A stretch of 64,000 nucleotides of DNA from positions 1,550,001 to 1,614,000 of the forward strand of contig JAOANU010000002.1 of NCBI GenBank assembly GCA_034387635.1. Reading direction: 5' to 3'. Within the stretch, counting starts at the first letter, position 1. Each line of letters begins with the position of its first letter. The notes beneath the pieces were generated by a model. It made no database searches, was not told the origin of the DNA, and saw nothing but the letters and a program-made list of their open reading frames with translations. This stretch comes from Rhodosporidiobolus odoratus (Eukaryota > Basidiomycota > Microbotryomycetes > Sporidiobolales > Sporidiobolaceae). A program made the translations under genes and the position numbers. Of this stretch, positions 1-10,526 are shown piece by piece.

Positions 1-1479
1 CCTGCCTCGGCTCTCTCATGCACTTATAGGGACAGACAGTGGGCACAAGAAAGAACAGGCAAACTTACCAACTCCCTCCCCATCCCAACTCCCTTCCTAA
101 CCCCCTGAGGAACCTTCGAGTTCTTGACGACCTTCTCATCAATCTGTCCATTGACCCAGGCGAACGCTTGACGGGTAGGCGGGGAGAGGTAGTATCGAAG
201 ACGGAGGAAGTGGGCGAAGAAGAGGGGGGAGAGGAGACTGTGCGAGGCGTGGGAGGCGGGTCAGTCGAAGAAGAGTACGGACAGGTAAAACGGGGAGGCG
301 AAGAAAGTGGGAGAGGAGGAGAAGAGAGAGGGGAACACACGAGTTCTGGAAGGTGATCGCGCCGAGGAGCAACCGGCCAAAGACACCGACGACTTCGATG
401 AAAGCCACAAAGAGCATAGCTTGTTCGTAGTGGGCCTTGACCCAGGTCTGTAGCGCGAGGGCAGGCAGCGGCAAGAGGGAACAAGCGCACACTCAGCGTC
501 AGTCATCGGACTTGGGCATGCCAATCGATCGCCCCGCTACCCCTATCGGGGGGGGGGGGGGTATAACAGGAAGACCCGCCATCTCTCACACCCCGGGACG
601 GAACAACGCACCTGGATTCCCCTGCTAACCTTGACCCCCGGCGCATCTGGTACTCCACTCGCCGTCGCGGTCGCTGCAGGTGTCCCAGTCGCACTTTTCT
701 TCTGACCCGGAGTCGGTGAAGGAACTTTGGGGAGGACCGACGTGCGGAGGAAGGTGAGGGTGTGGAAGAGGGAGAAGGTGCAGAAGGGGAGGAGGGTCAG
801 GGTGATGGGTTTCTGTGCGCGGTGGACGGATGGAGGGGTATCAGTCACGCAGTCCTGGGCCTTGCTGTCGGCAGATATTGCCTGCAAAGCGGTCTTTTCC
901 GCTCCTCTCGCTTCGCTTAGCGCGCACGCCTGTACTGCGTCCTTCACAGCTCCGTGCACCCGCGCGCAAGGGGACCAACACGACAAAGACAGGGCGAGAG
1001 TAAAGAAAGGACAGCAAAGACGAAGCGTGGCGCACCTGAACGAACCACCACCCCGCGAGGAGCAAATACTGGACATTCTCATCAAGCAATGCTCGTTGAA
1101 GCCATGCGCGCGATAGAGTCGGAGGTCCAAGGGATTTGTACTGCTCATCCCGAACCACGGCAAAGCGGCGAGACGAACCAAAAGTGGAGCGAGAGAGGAG
1201 GGAAGACAAAGCTACGTCAGCGCAACGACTCGACTTGAAAGGAAGGGAGAGGACGTACGACTACGATGCCCCAGCTAACCAATGCACCAGCGTAGGCCAA
1301 GTAGTAGCTCTTGTCGCGTGTAGAGAAGGTGATGAGGCCGAGGAAGGTGTAAAGTGAAGACGCCAGAACGATAAAGTGTCCACCTGTTCACTCGATACTG
1401 GGTCAGTCAGGACCTGGCTAGCGAGGAAGAGCACAGACTAACCAGCCCAGGCATAGTGTGGGTACGAGACTTTGGCCAT
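1..1479 (-). CDS. TMEM33/Pom33 family membrane protein, 3' end outside window
   Basis: Polytopic ER/nuclear-envelope protein. In yeasts and animals this family shapes ER tubules and helps nuclear pore distribution (family knowledge). The start is ATG at 1477-1479 in a 37-nt first exon (MAKVSYPHYAWAG), followed by at least five exons. Recognisable family blocks in order are a membrane exon GHFIVLASSLYTFLGLITFS, LSRAWLQRALLDENVQYLLL, FCTFSLFHTLTFL, a segment ending FIEVVGVFGRLLLGAITFQN, and HFLRLRYYLSPPTRQAFAWV. These align with human TMEM33 blocks such as LSRAFLAQALLEDS and YRFLTLRYSSRRNPY. The last visible exon ends at a GTAAGT donor near position 57, so the C-terminus lies outside the window. 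One intron carries a run of 14 G (548-561). The family call is firm; exact splice sites are approximate. Confidence 0.85.
548..561. repeat. G14 homopolymer in an intron
   Basis: Uninterrupted run of 14 G on the plus strand. It falls in an intron of the minus-strand TMEM33-like gene, where it reads as a C-run in the pyrimidine-rich part of the intron. It is one of four long G-runs in the window. Confidence 0.95.
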
Positions 1480-1985
1480 GATCGAGTCGTGTGGATGTGG
1501 GAGAGATGAGCGAATGAATGGCAATCCGAGGAATTGTTCATTACAACAGCTCAGTTTCCACGATTGTATTCACCATTAACTTTCGGTAGGCTGCGAGTAT
1601 ACTGTTTGCGATTATGTAGACCACGACTTGACGTACAAGGAGTGACTAGATCACTAGAGAAGAGAAGACGAAAAGGACCTGCATAGAGACACATGACAGA
1701 AAACGAAAAGGGCGAGAAGGAAAAGGAAAGAACGAGGGGCACTGCTAGAGAAGGAGGAAGGTGTCACATGGAATACGAAGGAGCCGGCAGAGACGGGTGG
1801 AGAAGGGAAACAAGGTTGGGGTAAGAGGAAATTGCGCCCACGGAAGGAGAAGGAGGCGGGGAGGAAATCCACCAATTATCGTTGATTATGTAGGTTATGG
1901 GTACTGGGGTAGGGTCGAGCGATGTCGCTGTGTGGAAGTGGATGGTGGCGGCACTGGGGCGGTAGGGCGAGAGGGTGTGATCGTG

Positions 1986-3254
1986 CTAGAGAATCGAGCA
2001 CTTTCGATGCCTTTTCGACTTTTTGACCGGTTTCGCCGCTGTACCGCCTTTTTGCGCTTCGACTGCAGATGCGAGAGTACGGTCAGTTGGACTGCTTTCT
2101 TCCCTAAAGATGGTGCGCCAGACGGGAACAAGTCTGCGCAAGAAAGGGGAAAGAAAAGGGAGAAAAGGGCGAAATATAAGGAGAGAAAGGTCCAAAAAAC
2201 GCACTCAACCTAACAGCCTTATGATAAGCCTCCTCCAGGTTCTCCCTAGTCTTGGCACTCGTCTCGATAAAGTCAGTCCCAAGTCTCCTCGCCAACTCCC
2301 TCCCATGTTGACTCTCCACCTCCCTCTCATGCACTCGATCGACCTTGTTCCCAACCAAGACGATGGGAACCGTTTCAGAGTCTTTGACTCGGGTGATTTG
2401 GTGTCGGAACTTTTCGACTCGATCGAACGAGGCGCGAGAGGTGGTGCTGTAGACTATGAGAAATCCTTCTCCTTCGCTGCGGACGGGGTAAGGGAGCGGC
2501 GGGGAAGCGCGAGTCGCGGGACAGGTAAAGCGTAGTCAAGTTGGATTTGAGATAGAGATCGGCGAGTTTGGGGGAGCACCAGGTAGAACACACGGAATTG
2601 ACGGGGCAACCGGTCGGGAACAGGAGAAGAGGCGGATTGACGGTGCAGGATTTTGTGATAGGAGAAGCAAGATCAGTATCACCTTGTCCTTCCCCTCCCA
2701 GTAGAACCCCAAAGGAAGGAGACAGGGTACAAAACTGACCGAATCCACTGATCCCGCAACGCCGTATATTCCTCCTGACCCGCCGTATCCAGAATCTCCA
2801 ACATGTAGGGTTGACCGTCCACCATTGCGTGTTTTCGATATGAATCCTCTGCGCACGTATGGGAAGAGGGAGGTGGTCAGGACGAGCTAACGGAGGGGCG
2901 ATTGAGCGAGGAGGAGGGCGAACCGATAGTTGGGTCGTAGGTCTGTGAGTGAAGTGGAGATTAGTTGGGAGAATCATGAGCATCACAGGGAGCAGTGGCA
3001 CGTACCTCGATGAAGCTGGAAGCGCCATACGCGACGGAGCCAGCACGAGACGAGGAACAAGAGAAAAAGGAAAAGGTAAGGAGGACGACGAAGGTCAGCG
3101 GTCTCGCTCCCACTTTGCTGGGCCAGACTAGAGCACCGTGCAGCTCCAAACTGGAGCGGGGGAGAACGCACTGGTTCAGACACAGCATGATAGTGAGAGC
3201 GGTTTTTCCCACTCCACCATCTCCCAGAACGACCAGTTTGACGGTGTTAACCAT
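1986..3254 (-). CDS. RAS2: Ras2-type small GTPase
   Basis: Membrane-bound GTP switch that in fungi acts upstream of cAMP and morphogenesis or mating signalling (family knowledge). The start is ATG at 3252-3254, giving [20 protein letters not shown] with the P-loop GDGGVGKT. Next come the effector region [34 protein letters not shown] (switch II, Q present), NKVDR (NKxD), ETSAKT (SAK), and a basic tail ending in the CAAX box CSIL. The residues [12 protein letters not shown] and TALRDQWIR are typical of the fungal Ras2/NC-Ras2 subfamily rather than Ras1 or Rsr1. The reading frame needs about six exons, including a 10-nt exon (3006-3015) that encodes part of switch I. The CAAX cysteine implies farnesylation. 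The odd point is the extreme exon fragmentation of the N-terminal part. Confidence 0.92.
3006..3015 (-). other. 10-nt microexon of RAS2
   Basis: On the minus strand CTTCATCGAG is flanked by ...TTCCAG on one side and GTACGTG on the other. It supplies the C of His and the codons Phe-Ile-Glu, so the product reads LCLNHFIETYDPTIED, as Ras effector loops require. Without it the frame does not join. Confidence 0.8.
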
Positions 3255-5822
3255 GTTCCGCTACCGTTCGCCGTGTTTGTGACGTGTAAGAAGGTCGAGC
3301 CGTGGCAGGGAACGCAGTGGGCTGTCGACTCCGATGAAGAAAGAAGGTAAGCGGGGCGGGGGCGGGCTGAGCGGGAGGTGGTCGAGGGGCGGACGGTGAG
3401 GGAGGGAGACTTGGGATGTCTTGTGTGAGCTGTCGGATGCTGCTCAGTGGACAGAGTGTGACGCCCGTGTAAGTCGAAGGCGAGGCTGGCAAGAACTACA
3501 ACTTGAAGACGAGGCGGATCCGAAACTGGGGAGAGCAGATAGACTGTCAAATCGGCTGTGTCGGGAGAGGTGAGCGAGTGTCGGGCAAGCCACAGAATAA
3601 GTGTGCGAGTCTGGCTCTCGATAGCTGGTCCTCTGGAGCGGCTGCGGTGGACTCCACCTTGTCCTCCTCCTCCTCCTCGAGATGCCTCATCAATCCATTC
3701 CTCCCCTCTCATCCCATTCCCGCACTTGCAGCTCTCTCTCGTCCCGTAGACCACCGCTTACGCTCTCGCCCATGCCGCCTATAACAGTATCGCACGCCCT
3801 CTGCCCTCGGACCGCCCACCCTCTGTCCTCTCTGCAGCCTGCGCGATCGCAACTCGCCAGGCCGACACGCGGCGCACGCTCCGGCCCACAGCACCCATCA
3901 AGGCGACAATGGTCGAGGACGCAACAGGGCGCACAGGCAGACTCCGCGGCATACCCCGTGCACCTCCGGTTATATCATCTTGCTCTTGCTGCGGCCGATC
4001 ACGCTCGAGGACGAAACTCAGCCACTGGCTGCGGTACGCTGACCAGTGACGCTTCGTGTAGTACGAGACCGGAGAGGTTGTCTAATCAGCGATCGAGTGC
4101 GCACTCGATCGCCCAACCTTTTCCACTTCTATCTTATCTCCACCTTGCCATCGTTCCCTTCGACGCCAGTGCGCATCACGACTCGCGGGTCTTGCGCAGG
4201 GCATGTCCAATCATCATGCAAGGACCTGCCTTCCATGGCTGCTCACCGCGAGCTGCTGCGAGCCTCCCGACCTGGTGCCATTTCTCGCCCCAGACGCCCT
4301 CGTTGCGCTGCTACTTCACCTTCGCCCTCCTGCAACAGAATGCGGTCATCCCTGTTAGCTGCGTTCTGCCGCTCTCGCGAGCTTCTCTTGTTAGCCACAC
4401 CGCCTTGTCTTTGCAACCTCATTTTCGCTCTACCGCCGTCCTGTCCACCGCCGCAGCTGCCCCACTCACGCTTGCACCTCGTATTGGTTGTCTCTGTATC
4501 GAAAGTCGCCGCTGGATGGGTCCAGCATGTCGGTACAGCAACAAGTACAACCCGGAGCCGCCGCGGCGGCGGCTCACAGGGCTCGCTAGGAACCCTCGTA
4601 GCACCCTCCCCTCGCGCTCTTTTCTTCGACGTTTCTCTCTCTCTATCTCTCTCGTACGCATTGTGAATGGTAGAGGAAGGGGCGAGTAGATAGGCCTCTC
4701 TCGAGCGTTGTGGGTTGATGACGGAGATAAAGGTGAAGGTAAAATCGTAGGCGATGGCTGGAGTGGAAGAAATACGCAACGAGTTGATGAACTCTCTGAT
4801 GCGGGTTCTTGGGCCGTGTCAAGCCGTATTGGGTGAAGAGTTAGTGAGAATGAACAGCGAGAAAACGGGATTGAGAAGGTCACAAGCTGTCTCGTCGCCT
4901 ACCTCGTTACGGCGTAGAGGGAGTTCAGCGGGCTAGACTGTGGCCCCTGAATCGTATCCTACTGCAGTAGACCAATAGGGGAAGAAGGAAAGGGAGAGAA
5001 TGAGGTGCCGAACTACTTCAGGGGAGTTTCCGACTTCACCTTGGTCACTCGCTCTCCTTTCTCTTCTTTCCTTCTTTCCCTCTTTCCTTTGCAACCACCC
5101 GTGAGACCTTGCGCCAACGGCACCGGGGGCAAGATGAGAGGCAAGATGAGAGGCAAGATGGAGTAAAGCCATCCGTTCTACCGCCTACTCCGCTTTCTCG
5201 TGCTTCTTCTCCGAGCTGTCAACATCAACCTGCCTGGACAACAAGGCAGGTACCTCGCCGCTCGCTCAATCGAAGGACACAGACGAAGAAGATCGCTAAA
5301 CAAAATCGCTGCAAGGGCTTGTTTCAAGAAAGCTAAGCTACGCAAAGAAGGAAGATGAGTTTGCGATGAATAAGTAAAAAAACAACGACAGGTAGAAGGC
5401 AAACGATGGCGAGAGGATGAAAGAGAGAGAAGGGTAAACAAAGCGCGCAAAAGAGCCACGCGAGGGCTGTAATAGGTAAAGGCTAAGGGCAGACGAAAAA
5501 CGAAAGATTGATGCGACAAGTAAGACGCGAGATGCGATAATTAAGAGGCGAGGCGGGGGGGGGGGGGGGGGGGGGGGGGGGGAGAAGAGAGAGAAAGGAG
5601 ATGAAAGTCAAGCGTGGGTACAGGTTAGACAAAGCTGATTGGAGAATACAAGACCAATTGGTAAGGGGTTTTGACGAGATGGCAAGCACGGAAAAGACGT
5701 TGAAAGAGGGAAAGGGACAGATGGGGAAAGATGTCGACGACGTCGGTGGTTGCTCAACTGGCAAGATCGACCGGTGGGATGAGTTGTCGTGCATGTGCTG
5801 ATGAGAGAGAGAGTCGCCTGGC
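3255..5822. other. Long intergenic/UTR stretch between RAS2 and the 855-aa gene
   Basis: This is the RAS2 upstream region followed by the 3' flank of the next minus-strand gene. It is rich in CT/GA tracts. It contains a 12-nt tandem repeat (unit GCAAGATGAGAG, about 2.7 copies, 5129-5160) and a run of 28 G. An open frame of 335 codons (3682-4689, +) is low in complexity and has no recognisable domain, so it was not called. No RNA gene was recognised. Confidence 0.5.
5555..5582. repeat. G28 homopolymer
   Basis: Run of 28 G on the plus strand, 240 bp downstream of the stop codon of the minus-strand 855-aa gene, so probably in its 3' UTR or just beyond. The exact length should be treated with caution because homopolymers are error-prone in sequencing. 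Confidence 0.9.
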
Positions 5823-8476
5823 CTACTCCTCCTCCTCCTGGACGTCCTCGATCTCCTCCTCAACCTCGGCAAGAAGCGACTCCCACTCAGTCATCATAAC
5901 CGACTTGGGACGCTCCTTCCGCTCCCTCCTCGGTTGCTCGACCTCCTCCTCCTCCTGCTGCGCCTGCTGCACCGCTTGAACCTCATCATCGACCTGAGCA
6001 AGCAGCCCCTCCCACTGAGTCATCATGATAGACTTGGGTCGCTCCTTCCTCCCCCCCTCAAAGCCGCCGCCGGCGGCGACCTTCTCAACCGCGGGCTCAA
6101 CAACCTCGTCCTCGTCCTCCTCCAGTGGCAAGCGAAGCTGCGGCAGCTCGAACGGAACCTCCAAGTCGAACGAGGTAATGAACGCCTCGAGATCGTCCGA
6201 ATCGTCAGAGTCGGCACCGTCGTCGTCCGGAGGAGGAGAAGAGTCGACGTCCTCATCATCCGAGAAGACGGACTTGTCCGGTTCGTCGACGAGGGTGTCG
6301 TCGACTACACTGGTAGCTGCCGTCTCGCCGCCGCTGGAGGTGTCGGAATCGGAGGAGAAGGAGTAAGTCGAGAGGATGTCGTCGTATTCGAAGGGATCTT
6401 CCGGGGTGCGAGGGAGACCCTGGGCGGTTCTTGAAGGAGGCAGAGGGAAGGACGAGGCGGTGGATGTTCGAGATCGAGAAGAGCGAGAGGGAGAGGGAGC
6501 CGGAGAGTCAAAACCGTAAGCGTCAAGCCTGGGGCAAGCGCGGTTGACCTCCTCGTCGCTATCCGAATCCGACCCTGACCCAACAACTTGCTCCTCCTCC
6601 TCCTCATCATCATCGTCCGACTCACCCCCCCTCCTCAACGCCCCAAGATCAATAGCATTCGCATACTCCACCGGAGTCTCCATCTTGTACCCACTCGCCG
6701 AGTAAGGACAAGGAACAATCCTCGGTTCACTCGCCCTCCTGACAGGAACCGGAGCCTCCCTCCCCAACCTCTCAAACATCTCCCTCGTAACCTCATTCCT
6801 CAAAAACGTCCGACTCGCAAAAAAAGTTCGGTGGTACCGAGGCGCCGCCGGACGTCGTTGACGTTCCGCGTCGTGTTTCCACCGTCTCAGGTCTGGATCG
6901 AGTTGTTTTTCGAGAAGAGGACGAGTGAGGGCGGTTCCGAGGGCGAATTCTCGATACCTACGACTCTCGGGGCGAAGGTAATCTTGAGGAAGCGGAGTAG
7001 GGATAAAGGTACCGGGAAGAGGTAGAGATCGACGACGCTGAAGGTATTTGGGGTCGCGAGAAAAGATGGCTCGAGCGGTGATGAGGTGACCTGGAGGGTT
7101 GGCTCGGGCGGCCTTGATGAACTCGTCAAAGGCGACTTTGGTGTCGATCTCGGGGTTGGAGGCGGGGCGAGCGTGGAGGGTGGGCCGAGGGGGACGGGTG
7201 GCAGTCGCGGGAGGCGAGGTAGGCGTAGGAGGAAGAGGGAGAGAGGGAGGACCGGCGAGGGAGAGGTCGAGGACCGGCGCAGAAGGAGGGGGAAGGATGG
7301 CGAGCGGGGCGACGGGGTCGACGAGTGAAGGGGTAGGGAGAGGTGAGACGACGAGGTCAAGCAATTCCTCGATCGCGGCCTCAAACTCGACACTGGGCTC
7401 CTCCTCCTCCTCCTCAGCGATGGACTTGATGGGGATGAGTTGGGGCTCGGCGACCTCCTCGACGACCTTGTACTCTTCGACGACGGTAGGCTCCTCGACG
7501 ACAGCAGGAACGGGTGACGAGACGCTCTTGGCCGACATAGAAGACAGAGACGTAGGCGGGGAGGTAAAGATGTAGTTGATTGAGCTCCGTCGACCATGAC
7601 CCCGACCATGAGAAGAATGCCCGCCGCGAACGGAGTGCTGCGAGCCTCGTCGAGAGGAATTGTGTGGCGAGTGAGAGGCGGACGAAGGAGATTGAGGAGG
7701 GGTGTCGAAGACGTAGCTGATAGAGCTGCGGCGTGAGTGAGAGGAGGAAGAAGAGGACGAGATCGAGGAGGCGACCGAGGGACGCCGAGCGTGAGTAGGA
7801 CGGTAGGCGACCTTGTCAGGGACGGCCGGGAGGTGCGCAGAGGTAATAGCGGCCTTGAGCTGCTCGACGGCGGTTGCGGGCGGGGTAGGCGTCCGAGAAG
7901 GAGGAGAGAAGGGAGTGGTCGGTACCAGCGGAGCGAAGAGAAGAAGGGCTTGGTGGCCGATGGACGGACGAGGCGCGGGCTTGACGCGGCTCGCCGGCGT
8001 CGCGAGCTTGACGATGATAGGTCGAGATGCCTTGGGGAGCTTGACGACGACCAACCCCGACTCGGGCGTAGACTCGACCGCAAGAGGGACGGTCGTCGAT
8101 TCGACCGGAGCGGGGAGGACGACGGTGACCTCCTCAACGGCGACGATAGTGAACGATGGCCGTTTCATGACGTTCGGCCCAAAGACGCACGGCTTGTGAC
8201 CCTCCTGCTGATCGCCTTGGACGAGGTTTTCCCTCTCTTCGAGGTCTTGCTCATCTTGCGAACGAGCGCACCAGGCGAAGAGGCCGCAGACGGTCGAGAG
8301 CGAATACAAGCTAGGTGCAGGTTCGGGATCAACCTGTACGCAAGGGGGTTGCAAGGTCAGCTAGCGCTCATTCCCTTCGCAAACCGGAGGACGAAACGAA
8401 AGAAACGGTCAAGACGTACCTCGACTTCCTGTGCTTCTGGCCTCGAATACCAGTAATCACCATACAGACACTCCAT
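5823..8476 (-). CDS. Hypothetical disordered protein with repeated KERPKS-MMT motif
   Basis: Not recognised. Two exons are predicted. A 57-nt first exon (8420-8476) encodes MECLYGDYWYSRPEAQEVE and ends at a GTACGT donor; an 86-nt intron follows and ends GTACAG; the second exon then stays open for 836 codons, giving about 855 residues. A short segment near the N-terminus (LYSLSTVCGLFAWCA) is hydrophobic. The bulk is Ser/Pro/acidic and looks disordered. The middle (forward coordinates about 6640-7160) is more conserved in character and rich in Arg. Two internal repeat types are visible: SSISYVFDTPPQS / SSINYIFTSPPTS, and at the C-terminus RKERPKSIMMTQWEGLL / RKERPKSVMMTEWESLL followed by an acidic tail. 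The start was chosen because the upstream exon gives a clean splice, while the in-frame Met at 8354 lies inside the intron. Confidence 0.75.
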
Positions 8477-9251
8477 CGTCAAAAGAAAAGCGAAGGGCGC
8501 GTGTCGAAATAGTCAGAGAGCGCCGAACGAGGGAGGGGGAACCTCGAGGAGGAGGAGGTTCGAGGACGAGGAGAAGAGAAGGGAAGAGAAGAGCGGGGGT
8601 TCGGCGGAACCGACGCTCGATACCTCAGACAGCCGTCGACTCAAAGGTCGATATACGAACAGCGAGTATGAAGAAAGAAGAAGAAGAAGAAACTCGGCAT
8701 CGAAAAGCGATCCACTCGACATGCATACAGAGCGCGCGCGCGTTCACTTCTCCCCCTATGTTTGGTCCATGTCCGAACCTTGACTTCTCCGATCGCGCGC
8801 GTTCATGTTCGCCGACAGATTCAAGCTGGTTGAGAAACGAACGTGGGGGACGGGTTGCGACGATCCAGACTAGTTGGCGGAAAAGTTTCTTGTCCTGCGC
8901 TTGTGAGAACACCATTAATGCAGGATTTGCATAGATCATTATTGCTTGGCAGGATGAGAATAGATAGAAGAGTGTTGATGTAAGTGGGTTAATGGCAGGA
9001 CAGTCGGATGAAATGCTTCGATGCATCTGTTGACCGCGCTTCTCTCTTCGTCATTCAACTTCTCCTTCTTGTTCCCACCGATTGACGAGGCTTGAGACGC
9101 GTCGGACGTGATGAGAGATAGTAGTGAAAACCCTGTGCTGCACTGCAAACTGCGCGGGAATGAAGCCGGACGAGGGAAAGAAAGGAGAGGAAAAAAGGGT
9201 AGTCTACAATGCGCCGCGCGCGCGCGAAGGTCAGCAGCCTAGGGTACTTTT
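8477..9251. other. Intergenic, no gene seen
   Basis: Holds the promoter of the 855-aa gene and the 3' flank of the NDUFS3 gene, both on the minus strand. It contains purine-rich and CG-alternating tracts (GCGCGCGCG near 8735 and 9216). No open frame with domain-like content was seen. Confidence 0.5.
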
Positions 9252-10358
9252 TTACTTCTTCGTCGCCTGGTCCTTCTTCTGGTCCTCCGCCTGGGCGTCG
9301 TCTTTCGGGGGCTGCAAGACGAACTGCGGTGCCCGAGCGTCGATACCGGTACCCGTTCCCTCCCAAGGCTGTGAACGAGAGCGAAGCGGGTTCAGCGGGA
9401 CACGTCGCTCGGAACAAGTGGTGTGTACGTACCGAAGTAGCACCCTCAAAGTTACGGAACGCCTGCGAGAGTTGCAGAGGTTCGGAGACGACACGCTTCT
9501 TCTCCTCATCGTAGCGGACTTCGGTGTATCCCTGTCAACCGGTACCTATGAGCACAAGTCGTATCCAGAGAAAGTAGACGAGGTGCGTACAGTCAAGGGG
9601 AAGTCCTTGCGAAGCGGGTGACCCTCGAAGCCGTAGTCGGTGAGAATGCGACGAAGATCCGGGTGGCCGGAGAAGAGAATACCGTACATGTCCCATGCCT
9701 CACGCTCGTACCTGCGCAAGCATTCGCGGTGAGACTGGGCTCGTGCGGCATAAAGGGGGCAGATAGCCTACCAGTCAGCCCCTCGGAAGACGCTGGTGAT
9801 GGAGGGAACGGGGGTAGTCTCGTCGGCGTAGGTCTTGACCCGGAGGCGGGAGTTGTGGCGAACCGAGAGGAGGTGGTAGACGACCTCGAAGCGCTTGGAT
9901 CGAGTCGGGTAATCGGCACCGCAGATGTCCATGACCTGCTTGTACTGGGTGTTGTTGTGGTCGCGGAGGAAGAGCATGACGGGCTCGATGGCGGAGGGGG
10001 CGACGTAGAGGGTGAGCTCATCCTTGTAAACTGAGGTTTGCTGAATGTATTTGGGCAGGGATGCCATAATCCAGGCTCCATACTCTTGAAGAGCAGCGGA
10101 GAAGGGAGCGAAGTTGTCGACGGGGTTGCGACCAGCGGGTTCAGTGTAGGGGGATCGCTTGCCGGTAGGAACTGTCCAGGCGTGCTTGGATCAGCGTTCT
10201 GTAGGCTTCGAGGTTAGATTGATGAAAATGGACCCACTCTGGCATCGGATGGCGGAGGTCGATAGAGGACGAACAACAGCGGCAGTGCGCACAACGGCGC
10301 GCGGCGCAGAGGACCGCGAAGAGTTCAACAAGCGTCCCAAGGTTCGTGGTGCAGCCAT
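9252..10358 (-). CDS. NDUFS3: NADH:ubiquinone oxidoreductase 30-kDa subunit (NDUFS3/Nuo-31)
   Basis: Nuclear-encoded core subunit of mitochondrial complex I, located in the peripheral arm near the quinone site (family knowledge). The start at 10356-10358 gives [20 protein letters not shown], an Arg/Ser/Ala-rich sequence without acidic residues, as expected of a mitochondrial presequence. Downstream come [57 protein letters not shown] and [16 protein letters not shown]. The family signature follows in the short later exons: [20 protein letters not shown], then [19 protein letters not shown]. The C-terminal tail is rich in K/D/Q. Four to five exons are needed. It is divergent from GWT1 across 168 bp. 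Retention of complex I fits a respiratory basidiomycete. Confidence 0.95.
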
Positions 10359-10526
10359 ATCTCGAAGCGTGTAGAGTTGATCAACAGCCAATGCCAGCCA
10401 ACACGACTCGACCAACACGAGTAAACCTAATCTAGATTACACTTGTCAGTTTGCATTACCTCTGTTTCTCCCCACCTCGCTTCGACTCTGCCGCTTCATC
10501 AACCAACGCATTCAACCTAGCGTGCA
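10359..10526. promoter_or_regulatory. Bidirectional promoter NDUFS3 / GWT1
   Basis: Only 168 bp separate the two divergent start codons, so promoter and 5' leaders of both genes must share this stretch. No clear TATA box was seen. Confidence 0.6.

Noticed and set aside
3682..4689. 335-codon open frame on the plus strand
   Set aside because: Ser/Arg/Leu-rich, no domain-like block, no splice partners, and lies in the RAS2 upstream region; long frames arise easily in GC-rich DNA.
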